This document shows, in pieces, positions 24,666 through 35,903 of a stretch of DNA of 64,000 nucleotides. Position 1 is the stretch's first letter. The number at the start of each line of letters is the position of its first letter. The stretch lies in contig PUFA01000068.1 in the NCBI GenBank assembly GCA_003508835.1, positions 6,200,001 through 6,264,000 of the forward strand, given 5' to 3'. The stretch comes from Eonycteris spelaea (taxonomy: Eukaryota > Chordata > Mammalia > Chiroptera > Pteropodidae). The position numbers and the translations under genes were made by a program. Below the pieces are notes generated by a model. The model ran no database searches and was not told where the DNA came from. It saw nothing but the letters and a program-made list of their open reading frames with translations.

Positions 24666-25574
24666 GATCCTAAAAATAATACTTTCAAATTCCAGTGATT
24701 CTGGCCAGCTATGGCAGAAATAAGATTAATAAAACATTCTTAAATGACAGCTTCCAACTGTAATCTGAACAGGTAAAGTAATCCTTTAATGCTATATGAG
24801 ATATCTAGGGAGTAGGCGACAGCTCTGGTTTAGAAGACAGAAGCAAATCTCAGATATCTATGTCTGAATAAAGTTTAAGACATCTACTGTCTTCCACTTG
24901 TCCAACTTCACTTGATTCTGCAGGGAAGATGTATTCATCCTTTCTCGTGTGGTCTCTAGGGCTACCATCTTTATTGCACTTGGTGTATGGTTGTTTTTAT
25001 AATTTAATGGCTTGCTCCTTTTGTAGACAGTATCCCTTTACTCCTTCACCTATTCTTGGTCCACAAGCCTTTCAATATCCATGCTGTCCTCAGAACCCAC
25101 ATAGCTTGTCTTAGCATTCATCAGGCTCATTTGTTTCATGCTTAATGCCTTCAGAGTCAAACCTTAGGCCCAAGACCAGATTTCTGGGTTAGTAGCCCCT
25201 CACTGGACACTCTTTAAATCTCTATGCTTATGCTGGATGTTTAAGATTGTAAAAAGAACCACTTAGTCTCAAGTTAGTACTCCAGTGGTTCTGAAAACAA
25301 TAACATATTTTCACAAAAAATGAAGAATTCAAATGCTGGAAGAATTGACTCATCATTATTATATATTTGGGCCAAGGACAATTTCTTTATACTTTGTTGA
25401 AATATGTTTCACTAGCCTTTCTTCCTTAGTGTCACTAGGCCCTCAAAGGTAACTAGAGGACTTCTAATCACTAGATACATTGATTTATTTTTTTAGTTCT
25501 CATTTTTATCTCTCACCAGTGACTGACTCTTAAGACAGCTGCAGGAATGATCACAGACTTTGGAAAAAAGACAT
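24666..25574. other. Unassigned sequence, possible decayed L2
   Basis: No gene recognised. The pyrimidine-rich part at about 24890-25130 has the feel of a diverged L2 but lacks a diagnostic phrase. The 61-codon ORF there is not supported. Confidence 0.35.
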
Positions 25575-25725
25575 AGAATTGATTCTTATTCAAGGTACTT
25601 GCAAACTGCATGTCCTTGGACATGTTACCTAAACTGTCTGAGATTTATTTTCAAGTAAGGGAAAAAAAAGTTTAATAATAACTATCTTGTAGTGTTGTGT
25701 TGAGAAATGACCTATGTTAGATATG
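25575..25725 (+). mobile_element. MIR SINE, diverged
   Basis: Plus-strand order 'gcatgtccttggacatgtta', 'cctaaactgtctgagattta', then 'aataataactatcttgtag' and 'ttgagaaatgacc'. This fits the central and 3' MIR segment. Confidence 0.55.
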
Positions 25726-27604
25726 TTTCCCAGGACAGGATGGTACAGGGTAACAGCATCTCTCAATATACCTTGATCTGTTAGTAAGTGAAACAGTGTG
25801 CTTTACCTTTGTTCAACTATATGTTATGCTGCATGAGCATTATAGTGACTCATATGAGCAATAAAGGAGATACTTTTCATTTTTTAAATACTCTTACAAT
25901 TTGGATTCATCCATTCATTAATGCTGGCTGTGTCAGCCACTATGTGGAACCCTTACAATGAAATGCAACTCAAACTAATACAAAAGCACAGCCCTTGAAA
26001 AGTACCACTTAGTCAGATAAATTGTCTCCACCAAAATTGCTAAACCAGCAAACATTTGCTACATACGGCTCTGTTATTGCATAACATTAGCTTCTTTCTG
26101 TGGTTACTCTCCTGATACCAGTCCCTACCTCAACCTTTGAGACTTCACCTTAGACCTACTGAATATAGGTTATTTCCTACTGTTATTCAAACCACATCTG
26201 ATGTTCAGCTGCTGATGTTATCGGGTCACTAGGTACTTGATGTCTCTCTGAATTTGTATAGTTTAATCCATTATTAACTGTCTCAGCTTTATCCTAAGCT
26301 TCTCCAAGATTACATGTGAGAGATATGGTCAACATTTGATCATATACACATTTGTTCAGACATTAATTCAAATCCACAAGTATTCATTGACTAATATTGT
26401 TCATAGACTATCTTGGCCACTGGAGAATAAGTTCACAGATTAGGAACTACACAAACAGAATAGAAGTAAAATATATTCATGCAAAATAAAAACAGCTTCC
26501 TTAGTATTCTTATGCAGGTTACATACCAAAAACCAACAACAAAGTTGGTTGCTAAAATTAAAAAAAAAAAAGATTAAGGTACTCATAAACTGTTTCTGTT
26601 TGATGATTTACCAGAAATTAATGTTATTGAAGTGAACACAAAGGGAAAAAAAAAACTTAATTAAATATTTACAAATCATGAAGCGAAAAACAAATCCACC
26701 AATATTTGTATATAAAATTGTCTAAAATAAGGAATACTTCAAAGAATCTGCAGGTTATTAGAATGAAGTAGAATGTTTATCAAAGTGACTATATATACAA
26801 CCAATATATAAAAATTATAGAAATTTTACACACCAGCCACAATTGCAAATTGTAGTTTGTAAATGAATGTGATTTACATAATAGGAACAAAATGTAAGAT
26901 CCATGGCACTATAAGTAACAAAGGAAATACAAGACATTACTGCAAAATTTAAAAACAAATATTGAAGGATATTTACAAAGACCAAAATAGGTGAGGAAAT
27001 GTAGTTTACTCTTGGATTAAAAAAAAAAAATCCCAATATTTTCAACATTTTTTTTTACATTTAAGATCATTAGTGTCAATAAATATTCTATTAAAACCCC
27101 AATATTTTCTTTAAAAAGAACAAACCTTGAGACTTATTTTTAATTTTTATGATATCAAGAAGAAACACTCGACCACTTCTGAAAGAAATGAAAAGTGGTA
27201 GGATATATCCTGCATGAAATCAAGAATTATCCATAAAGCATGGTAACTAAAACATTTACTTAATAATTAGAAATAATTGGCTTGGAAACAGAAAGACAAA
27301 ATAGTAGAACGCAGTAATATTTTCACTGTTGTATCAAAACTGGATATATAAAAAAGTGTTTTGCCAATCACTGGCGAAAGATACGCTTATGAACTAATTA
27401 TGCTTGAACAATTAGTTTTCACTTTATATACAAGATTCAATTCTAGGCAGTTAAAGAAAAAAAAACATTATATAAAGAGGACTAAACATTTTAGAAGAGA
27501 ATTTAGGGAAATATTTATATGACCTCAGACTAATCAAAGATCTCATTATAAGATTTCAAATGTGCAACCCATAAAGGGATATATAGAATGTAAAAAATCT
27601 GTGT
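25726..27604. other. 1.9 kb, nothing recognised
   Basis: No gene found. The minus ORF at 26815-27048 (77 codons) is in A/T-rich DNA and has no signature. Several A-runs are present. Confidence 0.5.
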
Positions 27605-27725
27605 ATTAATTCAACAAATTTTTATTGAGCACTCTGTGCCAGGCTAAGAGCTGGGGATGTATCAGTGAATAAAATAAAGAAAATTTTTGTCCTGGTAGAG
27701 TTTACTTTCTGTTTAAAAATTTGTA
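27605..27725 (-). mobile_element. L2 LINE 3' end
   Basis: Reverse complement of the L2 3' terminus: 'attcaacaaatttttattga', 'gcactctgtgccaggctaag', 'agctggggatgtatcagtga', 'cctggtagagtttac'. Typical of this abundant ancient LINE. Confidence 0.8.
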
Positions 27726-27734
27726 ATAGATATG

Positions 27735-27800
27735 TTTTAATCTCTTTGGACTGCTTAACAAAATACCATAGACTGGGTGGCTTAAATCATATTTATTTTG
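27735..27800 (-). mobile_element. MaLR LTR 3'-end fragment
   Basis: Short piece matching the end of an MLT1/MST-type LTR in reverse: 'aacaaaataccatagactgg' followed by 'gtggcttaaatcatattta'. Only about 65 bp survives. Confidence 0.6.
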
Positions 27801-27924
27801 TATTACTTCCAATTTACCTGTGCTTTATTTGTAAAAAAAAGTCAAATGTGTATATGTTTCTTTTTTCTTTTTTCTTTTTTATTGTTTTTTGTTTCTTAAG
27901 CTAAATGTATTATCTCCTATTTTT

Positions 27925-28300
27925 GCTGATATGCTCATCCATTCACTGACTCATCTCTATTCCTCTCCACGCCCCCAGTCTACATTCGACTCCTTTTAAG
28001 TCCTTAGGCTTTGAATACATCTGTGCCTATCCTATCTACTTCCTTCCCCAGTCTCGCTTTCATCACCTAGATGATATGTACCCTCTTCTCATGTATGAAA
28101 TGGTGTAATGTTCATCACAGGTTTCACCTTGCCTCCCTCAGTGCCTGCTCCAAAAACTCTTCCTCCATTTTAATTCTGTTGCCGTAATATTTTTAAAACT
28201 TCCTACTGCTCACCAAAATATGTATAAATCCTTTTTTCTCCTTCTCAAGGACAGTAAATACTGGTGTTCACCTTTCATATCTAATATACATACTTTTAGA
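27925..28300 (+). mobile_element. L2 LINE, ORF2 3' portion
   Basis: Pyrimidine-rich sense L2: 'actgactcatctctattcct', 'cttcctactgctcaccaaaa', 'aaatccttttttctcct'. The layout (a C/T-rich coding remnant followed by the 3' part) is that of L2. Highly diverged, no open frame. Confidence 0.5.
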
Positions 28301-28439
28301 TTCAATAAATTTGAATAAAATAACATTCCATGTCTTGGTAACTTCTGCAGCTCTACCTAAAATCTCCTCTGTAAATAGCCTTTTAACATTACTGAAAATC
28401 TAAATAGTACTATCAAATGTATTATATATTTGTCATAAT

Positions 28440-28519
28440 TTAACATATTTACTACTCTGACTTATAAATGCTATCTCTCATTTTGCAAGGTAAAGAAACA
28501 GAGCATCATAGGGATCATA
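28440..28519 (-). mobile_element. MIR SINE, left piece, split by MER2
   Basis: Reverse MIR: 'ctctcattttgcaaggtaaa' and 'gaaacagagcatcatag'. It resumes at 28893 after the MER2 insertion. Confidence 0.6.
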
Positions 28520-28892
28520 GTTGTCTCTTGGTATCCCCAGGGTATTGGTTCCAGGACTTCCTGTGGATACCAAAATCAGCAGATGCTCAAGTCCTTATAT
28601 AAAATAGTGTAGAATTTGTGTATAAACTATGCATGTGTTCCTGTATACTTAAATAATCTCTAGATTACTTAAAATACCTAATATGATGAAAATACTATGT
28701 AAATAGTTATACTGTATCATTTAGGGAATAATGACATAAATAAAGTCTGATATGTTCAATAAGATATAATCCTTGTAGGCCTAACTACATAGTACAAGTC
28801 AGCAACAATGTAACATTTTAAGAAATATATTTTTGATCTGTGGTTGTTTGAATCTTCAAATGCAGGATCAATGGACATGGAGAGCCGACTAT
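28520..28892 (+). mobile_element. MER2 DNA transposon (Tigger group), apparently full length
   Basis: About 370 bp from 'gttgtctcttggtatcccc' to 'ggacatggagagccgacta'. Internal landmarks are 'ggttccaggacttcctgtgg', 'caaaatcagcagatgctcaa' and 'tttagggaataatgacata'. TA dinucleotides flank both ends, as expected for Tc1/mariner-type insertion. It is non-autonomous and needed Tigger transposase. It sits inside a MIR, so the MIR is older. Confidence 0.88.
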
Positions 28893-28985
28893 ATTGTAGC
28901 CAAGATCACCCAAGCAGTAAGAGGTAGAATTTATATTTAAATCCAGAGATGTTTACCTACAAGGGCTCTTTCCAAATCTGTTATT
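28893..28985 (-). mobile_element. MIR SINE, right piece
   Basis: Continues the reversed MIR: 'ccaagatcacccaagcagta', 'agaggtagaatttatattta', 'aatccagagatg'. It joins 28440-28519 if the MER2 is removed. Confidence 0.6.
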
Positions 28986-29084
28986 TCTACTTGCTACAAT
29001 TTGATATTATATATTTTAATGCCTATATTTCATGTTTTCTCTTGAATAAAACTTTGAAACCTGCTTCCCAGATGGAAATACATA

Positions 29085-29330
29085 TATTTTATATATATAT
29101 AATTTTTATCTGGGGGAATATTTGTATTATACATACATAACATATACATCTGGGAGATATAGATATATATATCTACATCTATCTTTATCTATATCATCTA
29201 TAACTATATATCTATATCTATGTTTATTCCTATCTACACCTATATCTATATCTATATTATCTATTTATCTATTTATCATCTATCATCTGTCTATCTATAT
29301 CTATATCTATTTATCTATATATTTATGTCT
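29085..29330. repeat. AT / TATC / ATCTAT-rich microsatellite tract
   Basis: About 245 bases of short-unit repeats: AT runs, then TATCTA-type hexamer and tetramer units with interruptions. The 116-codon ORF at 29122-29472 is an artefact of this tract (Tyr/Ile/Ser/Leu-rich). Confidence 0.9.
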
Positions 29331-29494
29331 TAACCTGCATTTAATGAAAAAGAAACCATCAAAAGGTTTTCTGGAAGAGGAAAAGGTCCATGAAAGAGAA
29401 ACCACATATATTACTATAATAACATTGAAATCAATTATTATTTTCATTTGGGTACAGAATTCTACATCGTAGCATATTTTTATTTGTTGTTACA

Positions 29495-29630
29495 TATCTA
29501 ATTGCTCCTACTGGAATAAGAGGCTTTTGAGAATAGGGAGCACCTTGTTCATCTTTATTTCTCATTACAACAATTAGTAGAGTGTCTTGCGCATGGCAAG
29601 TGCTGAATTAATTGAGTTTACATTGAATTA
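29495..29630 (+). mobile_element. L2 LINE 3' end
   Basis: Sense L2 3' terminus: 'aagaggcttttgagaatagg', 'gagcaccttgttcatcttta', 'gcatggcaagtgctgaatta'. The closing 'ttgagtttacattgaatta' corresponds to the usual L2 end. Confidence 0.7.
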
Positions 29631-30519
29631 TATTTCTTTTATCTTGATAGACAGGTAGATAAATAGAAAGATACACATAATACATCCAGATGCAGTACAT
29701 GATGAGATTACTGTCTAAGAAATATTTTGAATTTTTGTATGTACTAGATCATTTTAAGCCATGTGACAACACAAAGAGGAGAACTAATAATGACTGATAA
29801 ACTGGGGAACTCGGGTGACAGCTAACATTTAGCAGTGTATCAGCTCTTTATCACAGAGAACTAAATACTTTTACTGTACATACAAATTGAAAAATTATGA
29901 CTATCTAGCAAACTGTAATAAAATTCTATACATCAGAGCTAAACAGGATGAACATTTTTAACTGTGTATCTCTCTGACACTGATCTTTAGAAAATTCGGG
30001 CATTTGATTTGTAATGCATATTTTGATATCATGAGACTAATAGAACTCCATCCTATGGGTAATAACTTGTCCCAGGATTGGCACAGCCACTAAAGGGCTG
30101 TAAATATTACATAAATAGTGCAAATTCCCAATTTTTCAGTTTGTTTATAAGTGGAAAAAGTTAACGTTTTAATTATAGTGAATATGTTATGGCAGGTAGA
30201 GTTGGGGCTTCATATGTAGGAATTTTATTAGACATTATTATTATCAAAATAGCCTCTATTATTTTCACTACATAGTTAAGTAAAATAAATTTCTCTTAAA
30301 AAACACATCTCTTGGAATTTACAAAGATATTGAAGAAGACTTTGTCTCACTATTCTCCATAGGCACAGCTTAAAAGAGATGGGCATTTCTATTTTCTTTA
30401 AAATGGTTTTAGCCGAGTGACTCATCAACTGAGTTTATCTCACACCCTGTGTTATTAAGGGTCTTCATGCCTATATTCATTCTGTCACCTAAGTAGAATG
30501 TGCATATTATTTAGTTTGT
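29631..30519. other. Unassigned sequence
   Basis: Nothing recognised in this 890-base stretch. Confidence 0.5.
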
Positions 30520-30655
30520 AGTAAACATATATTTATGGAATACAGGCTACATGGCAAGTGTTCTAGACATTACATATATAGTGAAGGAGAAAAAAGGTCA
30601 GGTTTATGACCTCATGGAGCTTATGTTCCAGAGAGGACAGAGACAGCAAACAAGT
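30520..30655 (-). mobile_element. L2 LINE 3' end
   Basis: Reverse L2 terminus: 'ggctacatggcaagtgttct', 'agacattacatatatagtga', 'cctcatggagcttatgttcc', 'agcaaacaagttctg'. Confidence 0.7.
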
Positions 30656-31284
30656 TCTGTTTTTGGCAATTACTGAGGTGGCATGGGAAAATATTTTTAG
30701 ATAGTAGGATTCAGGAAGACAATATATTTTTGTGGAAAAATCTATTACTCAACAGCAGGTATGGTGAACTATTCATGAAAAAGTTCTTTGGTTTCAAACA
30801 GCAGAATAAGAAAATAACAGGCTTAAGAAGTGGTTTATTTCTCCTATAACAAAAATCTGCAGGTGGGTAAGTCTTGGCTTTGGCTCAGGGTCTGCATCTA
30901 TATTATTTATTGTCTTTCTTCATGAAACAAGATGGCAGTCCTAGATCTAGCCATGACATACTGACAAAATAGTAAGAAAAAAAGGAAAGGGGGAAGTACA
31001 TTGTTAGATTTTTTTCTTGATCGGCCCAAACCATGACATGATGCCTTCTCAATAATCTAGTTATATGAGAGGTTGGGAAGTAAGTATTTGCTTTTATAGC
31101 CTCTAAAATAGAGATAGGCAAAATAGGCAGTAAACAGGAACTTAATTTGAGTGAACGTACCTGTAGTATCTGCCATACCAGAAGAAATAGATTTGGCAGA
31201 CTTCATTGTATGATATTTAGTTACAAGCATAAATGAGATCCATTAATCTAAAAAAGTGCTTTTGAATATAATGCTCTTCAATGG
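30656..31284. other. Unassigned sequence
   Basis: No gene recognised. The minus ORF at 30903-31121 (72 codons) has no signature. Confidence 0.5.
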
Positions 31285-31450
31285 TTAAATTGTACTATGT
31301 CTATGCTATTTAATACAATAGCTACTGGCCACATGTGATGGTTGAGCTCTTGAAATATACTTAATGTGACTGAGGGACTTAATTATTAACTTTTTAATAT
31401 TATGATTTAAATAATTGCATGTGCTAGTGACTACCATAATGAACAGAGGA
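31285..31450. mobile_element. Non-autonomous MER-type DNA transposon
   Basis: Partly palindromic: 'gctactggccacatgtgatgg' near the left and 'gcatgtgctagtgactacc' near the right are inverted versions of one another, with 'aatgtgactgaggga' inside. This is the layout of a small interspersed DNA transposon. I cannot name the family safely. The minus ORF at 31306-31488 is a shadow. Confidence 0.55.
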
Positions 31451-31548
31451 AATCCAGATAGTGTAAGAAAGAAAAAAGGGAAAAGCATTAGCTTTTAATA
31501 TGTTGATATTAAGATTTGTAGTAGAGAAAGGATGGCTATACACACAGT

Positions 31549-31577
31549 ACACACACACACACACACACACATACACA
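31549..31577. repeat. (CA)n microsatellite
   Basis: About 11-14 CA units, with a related 'cacacag' just upstream. Confidence 0.9.
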
Positions 31578-31711
31578 TTTGTTTCGTTTATTTAGTTTTC
31601 CTACATAAATCATTATATGAGATCCTGAAAATGAGAAAGGTGGGAATAATATTTAAAGAAAAGGTATAAAATGTTTACTTAAATAACATAGCAGTATTGA
31701 AATATGTTAGT

Positions 31712-32288
31712 TAGTGATGTCAGCAAGATGGCAGAATAGGACTTTCTATCCCTCATTGCCCCAGAGAAACATGAATTTAACAATCATCTGTAGAGGAAAA
31801 TACCTTCACAAGAACACTAGAATCCAGGTGAGAGATGACAGAATCTGAGGGGAGCACAGAAATGAGAATACATATTAAAGAGAGAGGGAAGGACAGTGTC
31901 AGTGTCACTTAACTTTCCTCACCCTCTTCTAGGCCTATGCAGTGCAGCACAAATGGAGATCCCCTCAGCCTAGGAGTTCTCCTGTAGAGGAAAAGAGCCA
32001 CGTGACTCACAGTCTTCACTGCAGAAGGCTTCATGCCTGTCCCCACAGTCCCAAGCTCCGTGCGCACATGCCCCCAGCCTGTTAGCTCAAGGACCCTGGC
32101 ACAAAGCCTACCTGTGGACCCTAATACCAAGCCCACTTGCCCACAGACCCTGGCTGCCTGTGCACCCTGCCAACCAGCTTGCCCAGAATCTCTGGATGGG
32201 CTGACTATTGAAGGACTTTTCCTGGTAAAGCTAGTTCATAAATACCAATTCAAGGCTACAGCTATCTCAAACAAGAAAACATGACAGA
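31712..32288 (+). mobile_element. Probable L1 5' UTR
   Basis: Begins with 'gatgtcagcaagatggcaga', the type of start seen at L1 5' ends, and is noticeably more GC-rich than its surroundings, with repeated 'gaccctggc' phrases at about 32090-32155. It then jumps, without ORF1 or most of ORF2, to L1 ORF2 3' sequence near 32325. ORFs on both strands (31909-32136 minus, 32033-32284 plus) reflect the base composition. Assignment to L1 rests on the start motif and on the L1 sequence that follows. Confidence 0.5.
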
Positions 32289-32319
32289 ACCAAAGCCAAT
32301 AGATAAATATAACTCATTC

Positions 32320-32384
32320 TTGGGGAAATGCAAACTAAAGCCACAATGAGATATCGCTCTTCTCCTATTAGGATGGGTATTACC

Positions 32385-32443
<59 letters not shown>

Positions 32444-33300
32444 AATCATGATGTGGCAAGGGTGTGGAGATGAAAAGAAACACTTGTACGATCAGATCTA
32501 TTTATTTATTTCTGTAGTAAGAAACAATATTTATTTTTCTGATACCATGGTTCTAGTGGGTGATTTTATATCCATTTTAATAAAGGTGGGAGGAAATATT
32601 TTGTGCATGGGAGGAGGAGGACAATGAAGGAATCACAAAATTAAAAATAGAAACATAATCCTAGATAGTTTTTAATATCTGTTCCATTCCCACATTAGTA
32701 AAATTCACTTGGAAATATTTAATAGAAGGAGAACAAGAAACAAGGTGGGCAGAGAAAAGTATATGTTGGGGGAGAAAACCTGTGGTATACACATGCAATG
32801 TCATGTTATTCAGCCTTCTTAAAGAAGAAAATCCCGCCATTTGTAATAACATGGTGAACCTGCAGGACACTATGTTAAGTGGTAACCGGAAAGAAGGACT
32901 CCACAAATCCAATTATATGATGAATCTAAAATTGTTAAACTCCTAGATTCAGTGAGTAGAGAGGTTTTTAGGCAAGCAAAACCAGGAGATATTTGAGAAA
33001 GCAGAAGTGGGAGGTATGAGTCAAAGTGTAAAAAGTTTAATTTGTACAAGATGATAAATCCTAAAGATGTACTGTATAGTGCCTGTAATTAACAATACCA
33101 TGTTTTATATTGAAAATTTCCTGAGAGTAAATATATTATTAAATGTTATTATAACAAAAATATTAATAACGAGTAAGCACGCAGGAGAATACTTTTGGAG
33201 GTTATGGATTGCTTTCTGACAGAAATTGTGGTGATGATTTCATGGGTGTACTTTTAGTGCCAAACTTGATAAGTTGTATGTATTAATTATTTACAGCTTT
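32320..33300 (+). mobile_element. L1 LINE, ORF2 3' end and 3' UTR, with ATC expansion
   Basis: Sense L1: 'ggggaaatgcaaactaaagc', 'cacaatgagatatcgctctt', then the ATC tract, 'gatgtggcaagggtgtggag', and after non-matching DNA at about 32500-32775 the 3' UTR ('taataacatggtgaacctgc', 'actatgttaagtggtaacc', 'attaacaataccatgtttta', 'ttatttacagcttttttt'). The tail meets the tail of the minus-strand L1 at 33297. Confidence 0.75.
32388..32441. repeat. (ATC)18 microsatellite
   Basis: Eighteen uninterrupted ATC units, followed by an imperfect 'ataatcatgatg'. It sits inside the L1 ORF2 remnant. Poly-Ile, poly-Met and poly-Asp stretches in three ORFs over this site are read-outs of the tract, not proteins. 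Confidence 0.97.
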
Positions 33301-35773
33301 TTTTCACAGTTTTATTATGATATATAACATTGAATGAGTTTAAAATATACAACATAGTGATTTGCTATATGTATATATTGTGAAATGATTACTATGATAA
33401 GTTTAGTTAACATCCATAACCTCTCATAGTTACATTTTTCTTCTGATGAGAACTTTAAAGATTTACTCTTTTAGCAACTTCAGATATACAATACAATATT
33501 GTTAACTATAGTGCCATGCTATACTTTATGTCCTCAGAACTTATGTATTTTATAACTGAAAATTTGTGCCTCTTGACCACCTAACTTATTTCCTTACCCT
33601 CAACTCCTGCCTCTGGCAACCATCAATCTGTTCCTTGTTTCTGTGAGTTTGTTTTTTCAGTTACAACATATGTCTGAGATTGCACAGTGTTTGTCTTTCT
33701 CTGTCTGACTTATTTCACTTAACATAATGCCCTTAAGATTCATTTATGTTGTAATAAATAGCAGACTATTTTTATGACTAAATGCTATTTTATTGTATAT
33801 GTATTTTCTTTATTCGTTTATCTATTGACAGATACTTAGGTTGTTTCCATGTCTTGCCTATTCTAAATAATGCTGCAATAAAGTTGGGGGTGCAGATATC
33901 GCTTTCGACATAGCGCTTTTGTTTCCTTGAAATATGTATGTAGAGGTGGAATTGCTGTATCATATGGTAATTCTATTTTTAATTTTTTGAGGAACCTCCA
34001 TACTGGTTTCCATAGTGGCTGCACCAATCAACATTCCTAGCAACAGTGCACAAAGGTTCCCTTTTCTCCGCATCCTCATCACCACTTATCACTTGCCTTT
34101 TTTGATGACAGCTATCCTAGTAAGTGTGGCAATATCTCATTGGGCGTTGATTTGCATTTTCCTGACAGTTAGTGACTTTGAGCACCTTGTCAGTTACTGG
34201 GTGACCATTCATATGTCTTCTTTGCAAAACATGTCTATTCACATCTTCTGGCCCTTCTCTAATTGTATTATTTCTATTTTTTTTTTAAATAAGTTATAAA
34301 GTTCTTTACACATTTTGGATATTAACCCTTTATCAGATATGTACTTTGCAAATATTTTCTCCTATTCATTAAGTTACCCTTTCATTTCATTGATAGTTTC
34401 CTTTGGTATGCAGAAGTGTTTTTTCAGTTTTATGTAGTCCCATTTGTTTATTTTTGCTTTTGTTGCCTTTGCTTTTGGTTTCAAATCCAAAAAAATCATT
34501 GCAAGACTAATGCTGAGTTGTTTACCACATGTTTTCATCTAGAAGTTTTATGGCCAGGTGTTATGTTCAAGCTTTTAATTTGCTTTTTTTGGTATGGTAT
34601 TAGATAGTGGTCCAGTTTCATTCTTTTGCATGTGGCTATATAGTTTTTCCAAAACTATTTATTGAAAAGATTGTCCTTTCCCCACTGTATTATACTCTTG
34701 GTTCTTTTGTTGTAAACTAATTGACCATATATGCATAAATTTACTACTAGGTTCTCTATTCTGATCAATAGATCTTATTTTATGCCAATATCATACAGTT
34801 TGGATTACTATATCTTTGTAATATAGTCTGAAATTAGGAAGTGTGATGCCCCCAGCTGTATTGTTCTTTATGAAGATTGTGGCTGTTCAGGGTTTTTGTT
34901 TTCTATAAACACGTTAGGATTTTTTTTTTCTGTGAAAAATACCATTAAAATTTTGATAAAGATTGCATTGAATCTGTAGATTGTTTTGGGTGTATGGACA
35001 TTTTAACAATGTTAATTCTTCCAATCCATGAACATGGAATATCTTTTCATTTATTTGTATTTTTTTCACTTTCTTTTATCAGTGTATTATAGTTTTCAGT
35101 GTATATATCATTCATATCTTTGGTTAAAGTTATCATTATTATATATTTTATTTTTGATGCAATTTTAAATGAAATGGATTCTTATTTCTCTTTATGATAG
35201 TTTGTTGTAAGTGAATAAAAACAAATTATTTTCACATATTAATTTTGTATCCTGAAAATTTGTTCATTATTTATAACAAGTTTTGGTAGATTCTTTAAAG
35301 TTTTTTTATATGATATCATATAATCTGCAAATAGTGATGGTATTTCTTCTTTTTTTCTGGATTAGATGTCTTTTATTTTTTTTCTTGACAAATTCCTCTA
35401 GCTAGAATTTTAAGTACTATGCTGAATAACAGTGATGAGAGTGGCCATACTTGTCTGGTCCTTGATCTTAGAAAAAAAGCTTTCAGTTTTTACCATTGAA
35501 TATGATGTTAGCTGTGGGCTTTTCATATATGGTGTTTCTTATGTTGAGGTGTGTTCCCTCTATGTCCAGTTAGTTTAGAGTTTTTGTCATGAATGGATGT
35601 TGAATTTTGTCAAATGCTTTTCTGCATCTATTTAGATGATCATATAATTTTTATCCTTCATTTTGTTAATGCGGTGTATCATGATTGATTTGTGGATGTT
35701 GACTCATTCTCGCATTCCTGAAATAAATTGAATTTGATTATGGTATATGACCTATATGACTTTTTGCATGCAA
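33297..35773 (-). mobile_element. L1 LINE, 2.5 kb, ORF2 3' half and 3' UTR
   Basis: Antisense L1 with its 3' end on the left. Landmarks are the 3' UTR ('gtttagttaacatccataac', 'ctggcaaccatcaatctg'), then ORF2 ('gtttccatgtcttgcctatt', 'ggtttccatagtggctgcac', 'tttgcattttcctgacagtt', 'accctttatcagatatgtac', 'cttccaatccatgaacatgg', 'gaataacagtgatgagagtg', 'tgaattttgtcaaatgctt'). It is the best preserved L1 here, yet its frame is broken. It stops abruptly in ORF2 at a GGAA microsatellite. Confidence 0.93.
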
Positions 35774-35774
35774 A

Positions 35775-35903
35775 AGAAGGAAGGAAGGAAGGAAGGAAGG
35801 AAGGAAGGAAGGAAGGAAGGAGGAGGAAGGAAGGAAGGAAGGAAGGAAGGAAGGAAGGAAGGAAGAAGAAAGATTGGAAGGAAGGATGGAAGGATGGATG
35901 GAT
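35775..35903. repeat. (GGAA)n microsatellite
   Basis: Purine-only tract: long GGAA/GAAG run with an 'aggagg' interruption at about 35820, ending in GGAT units. It sits exactly at the 5' truncation of the L1. ETS-type factors bind GGAA cores, so such tracts can act as regulatory sites, but nothing here shows it. ORFs over it on both strands (Pro-Ser-Phe and Lys-Glu-Gly-Arg repeats) are artefacts. Confidence 0.95.

Noticed and set aside
29122..29472. 116-codon ORF with Ile/Tyr/Ser/Leu repeats
   Set aside because: Translation of the TATC/ATCTAT microsatellite.
31900..32200. Possible CpG island or promoter
   Set aside because: GC content is raised but CpG dinucleotides are few, and the sequence is better explained as an L1 5' region.
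32262..32627. ORFs with poly-Asp, poly-Met and poly-Ile
   Set aside because: Read-outs of (ATC)18 in three frames, inside an L1 remnant.
34015..34299. 94-codon ORF resembling a membrane protein
   Set aside because: Antisense of L1 ORF2 and 3' UTR; the hydrophobic look comes from the T-rich antisense strand.
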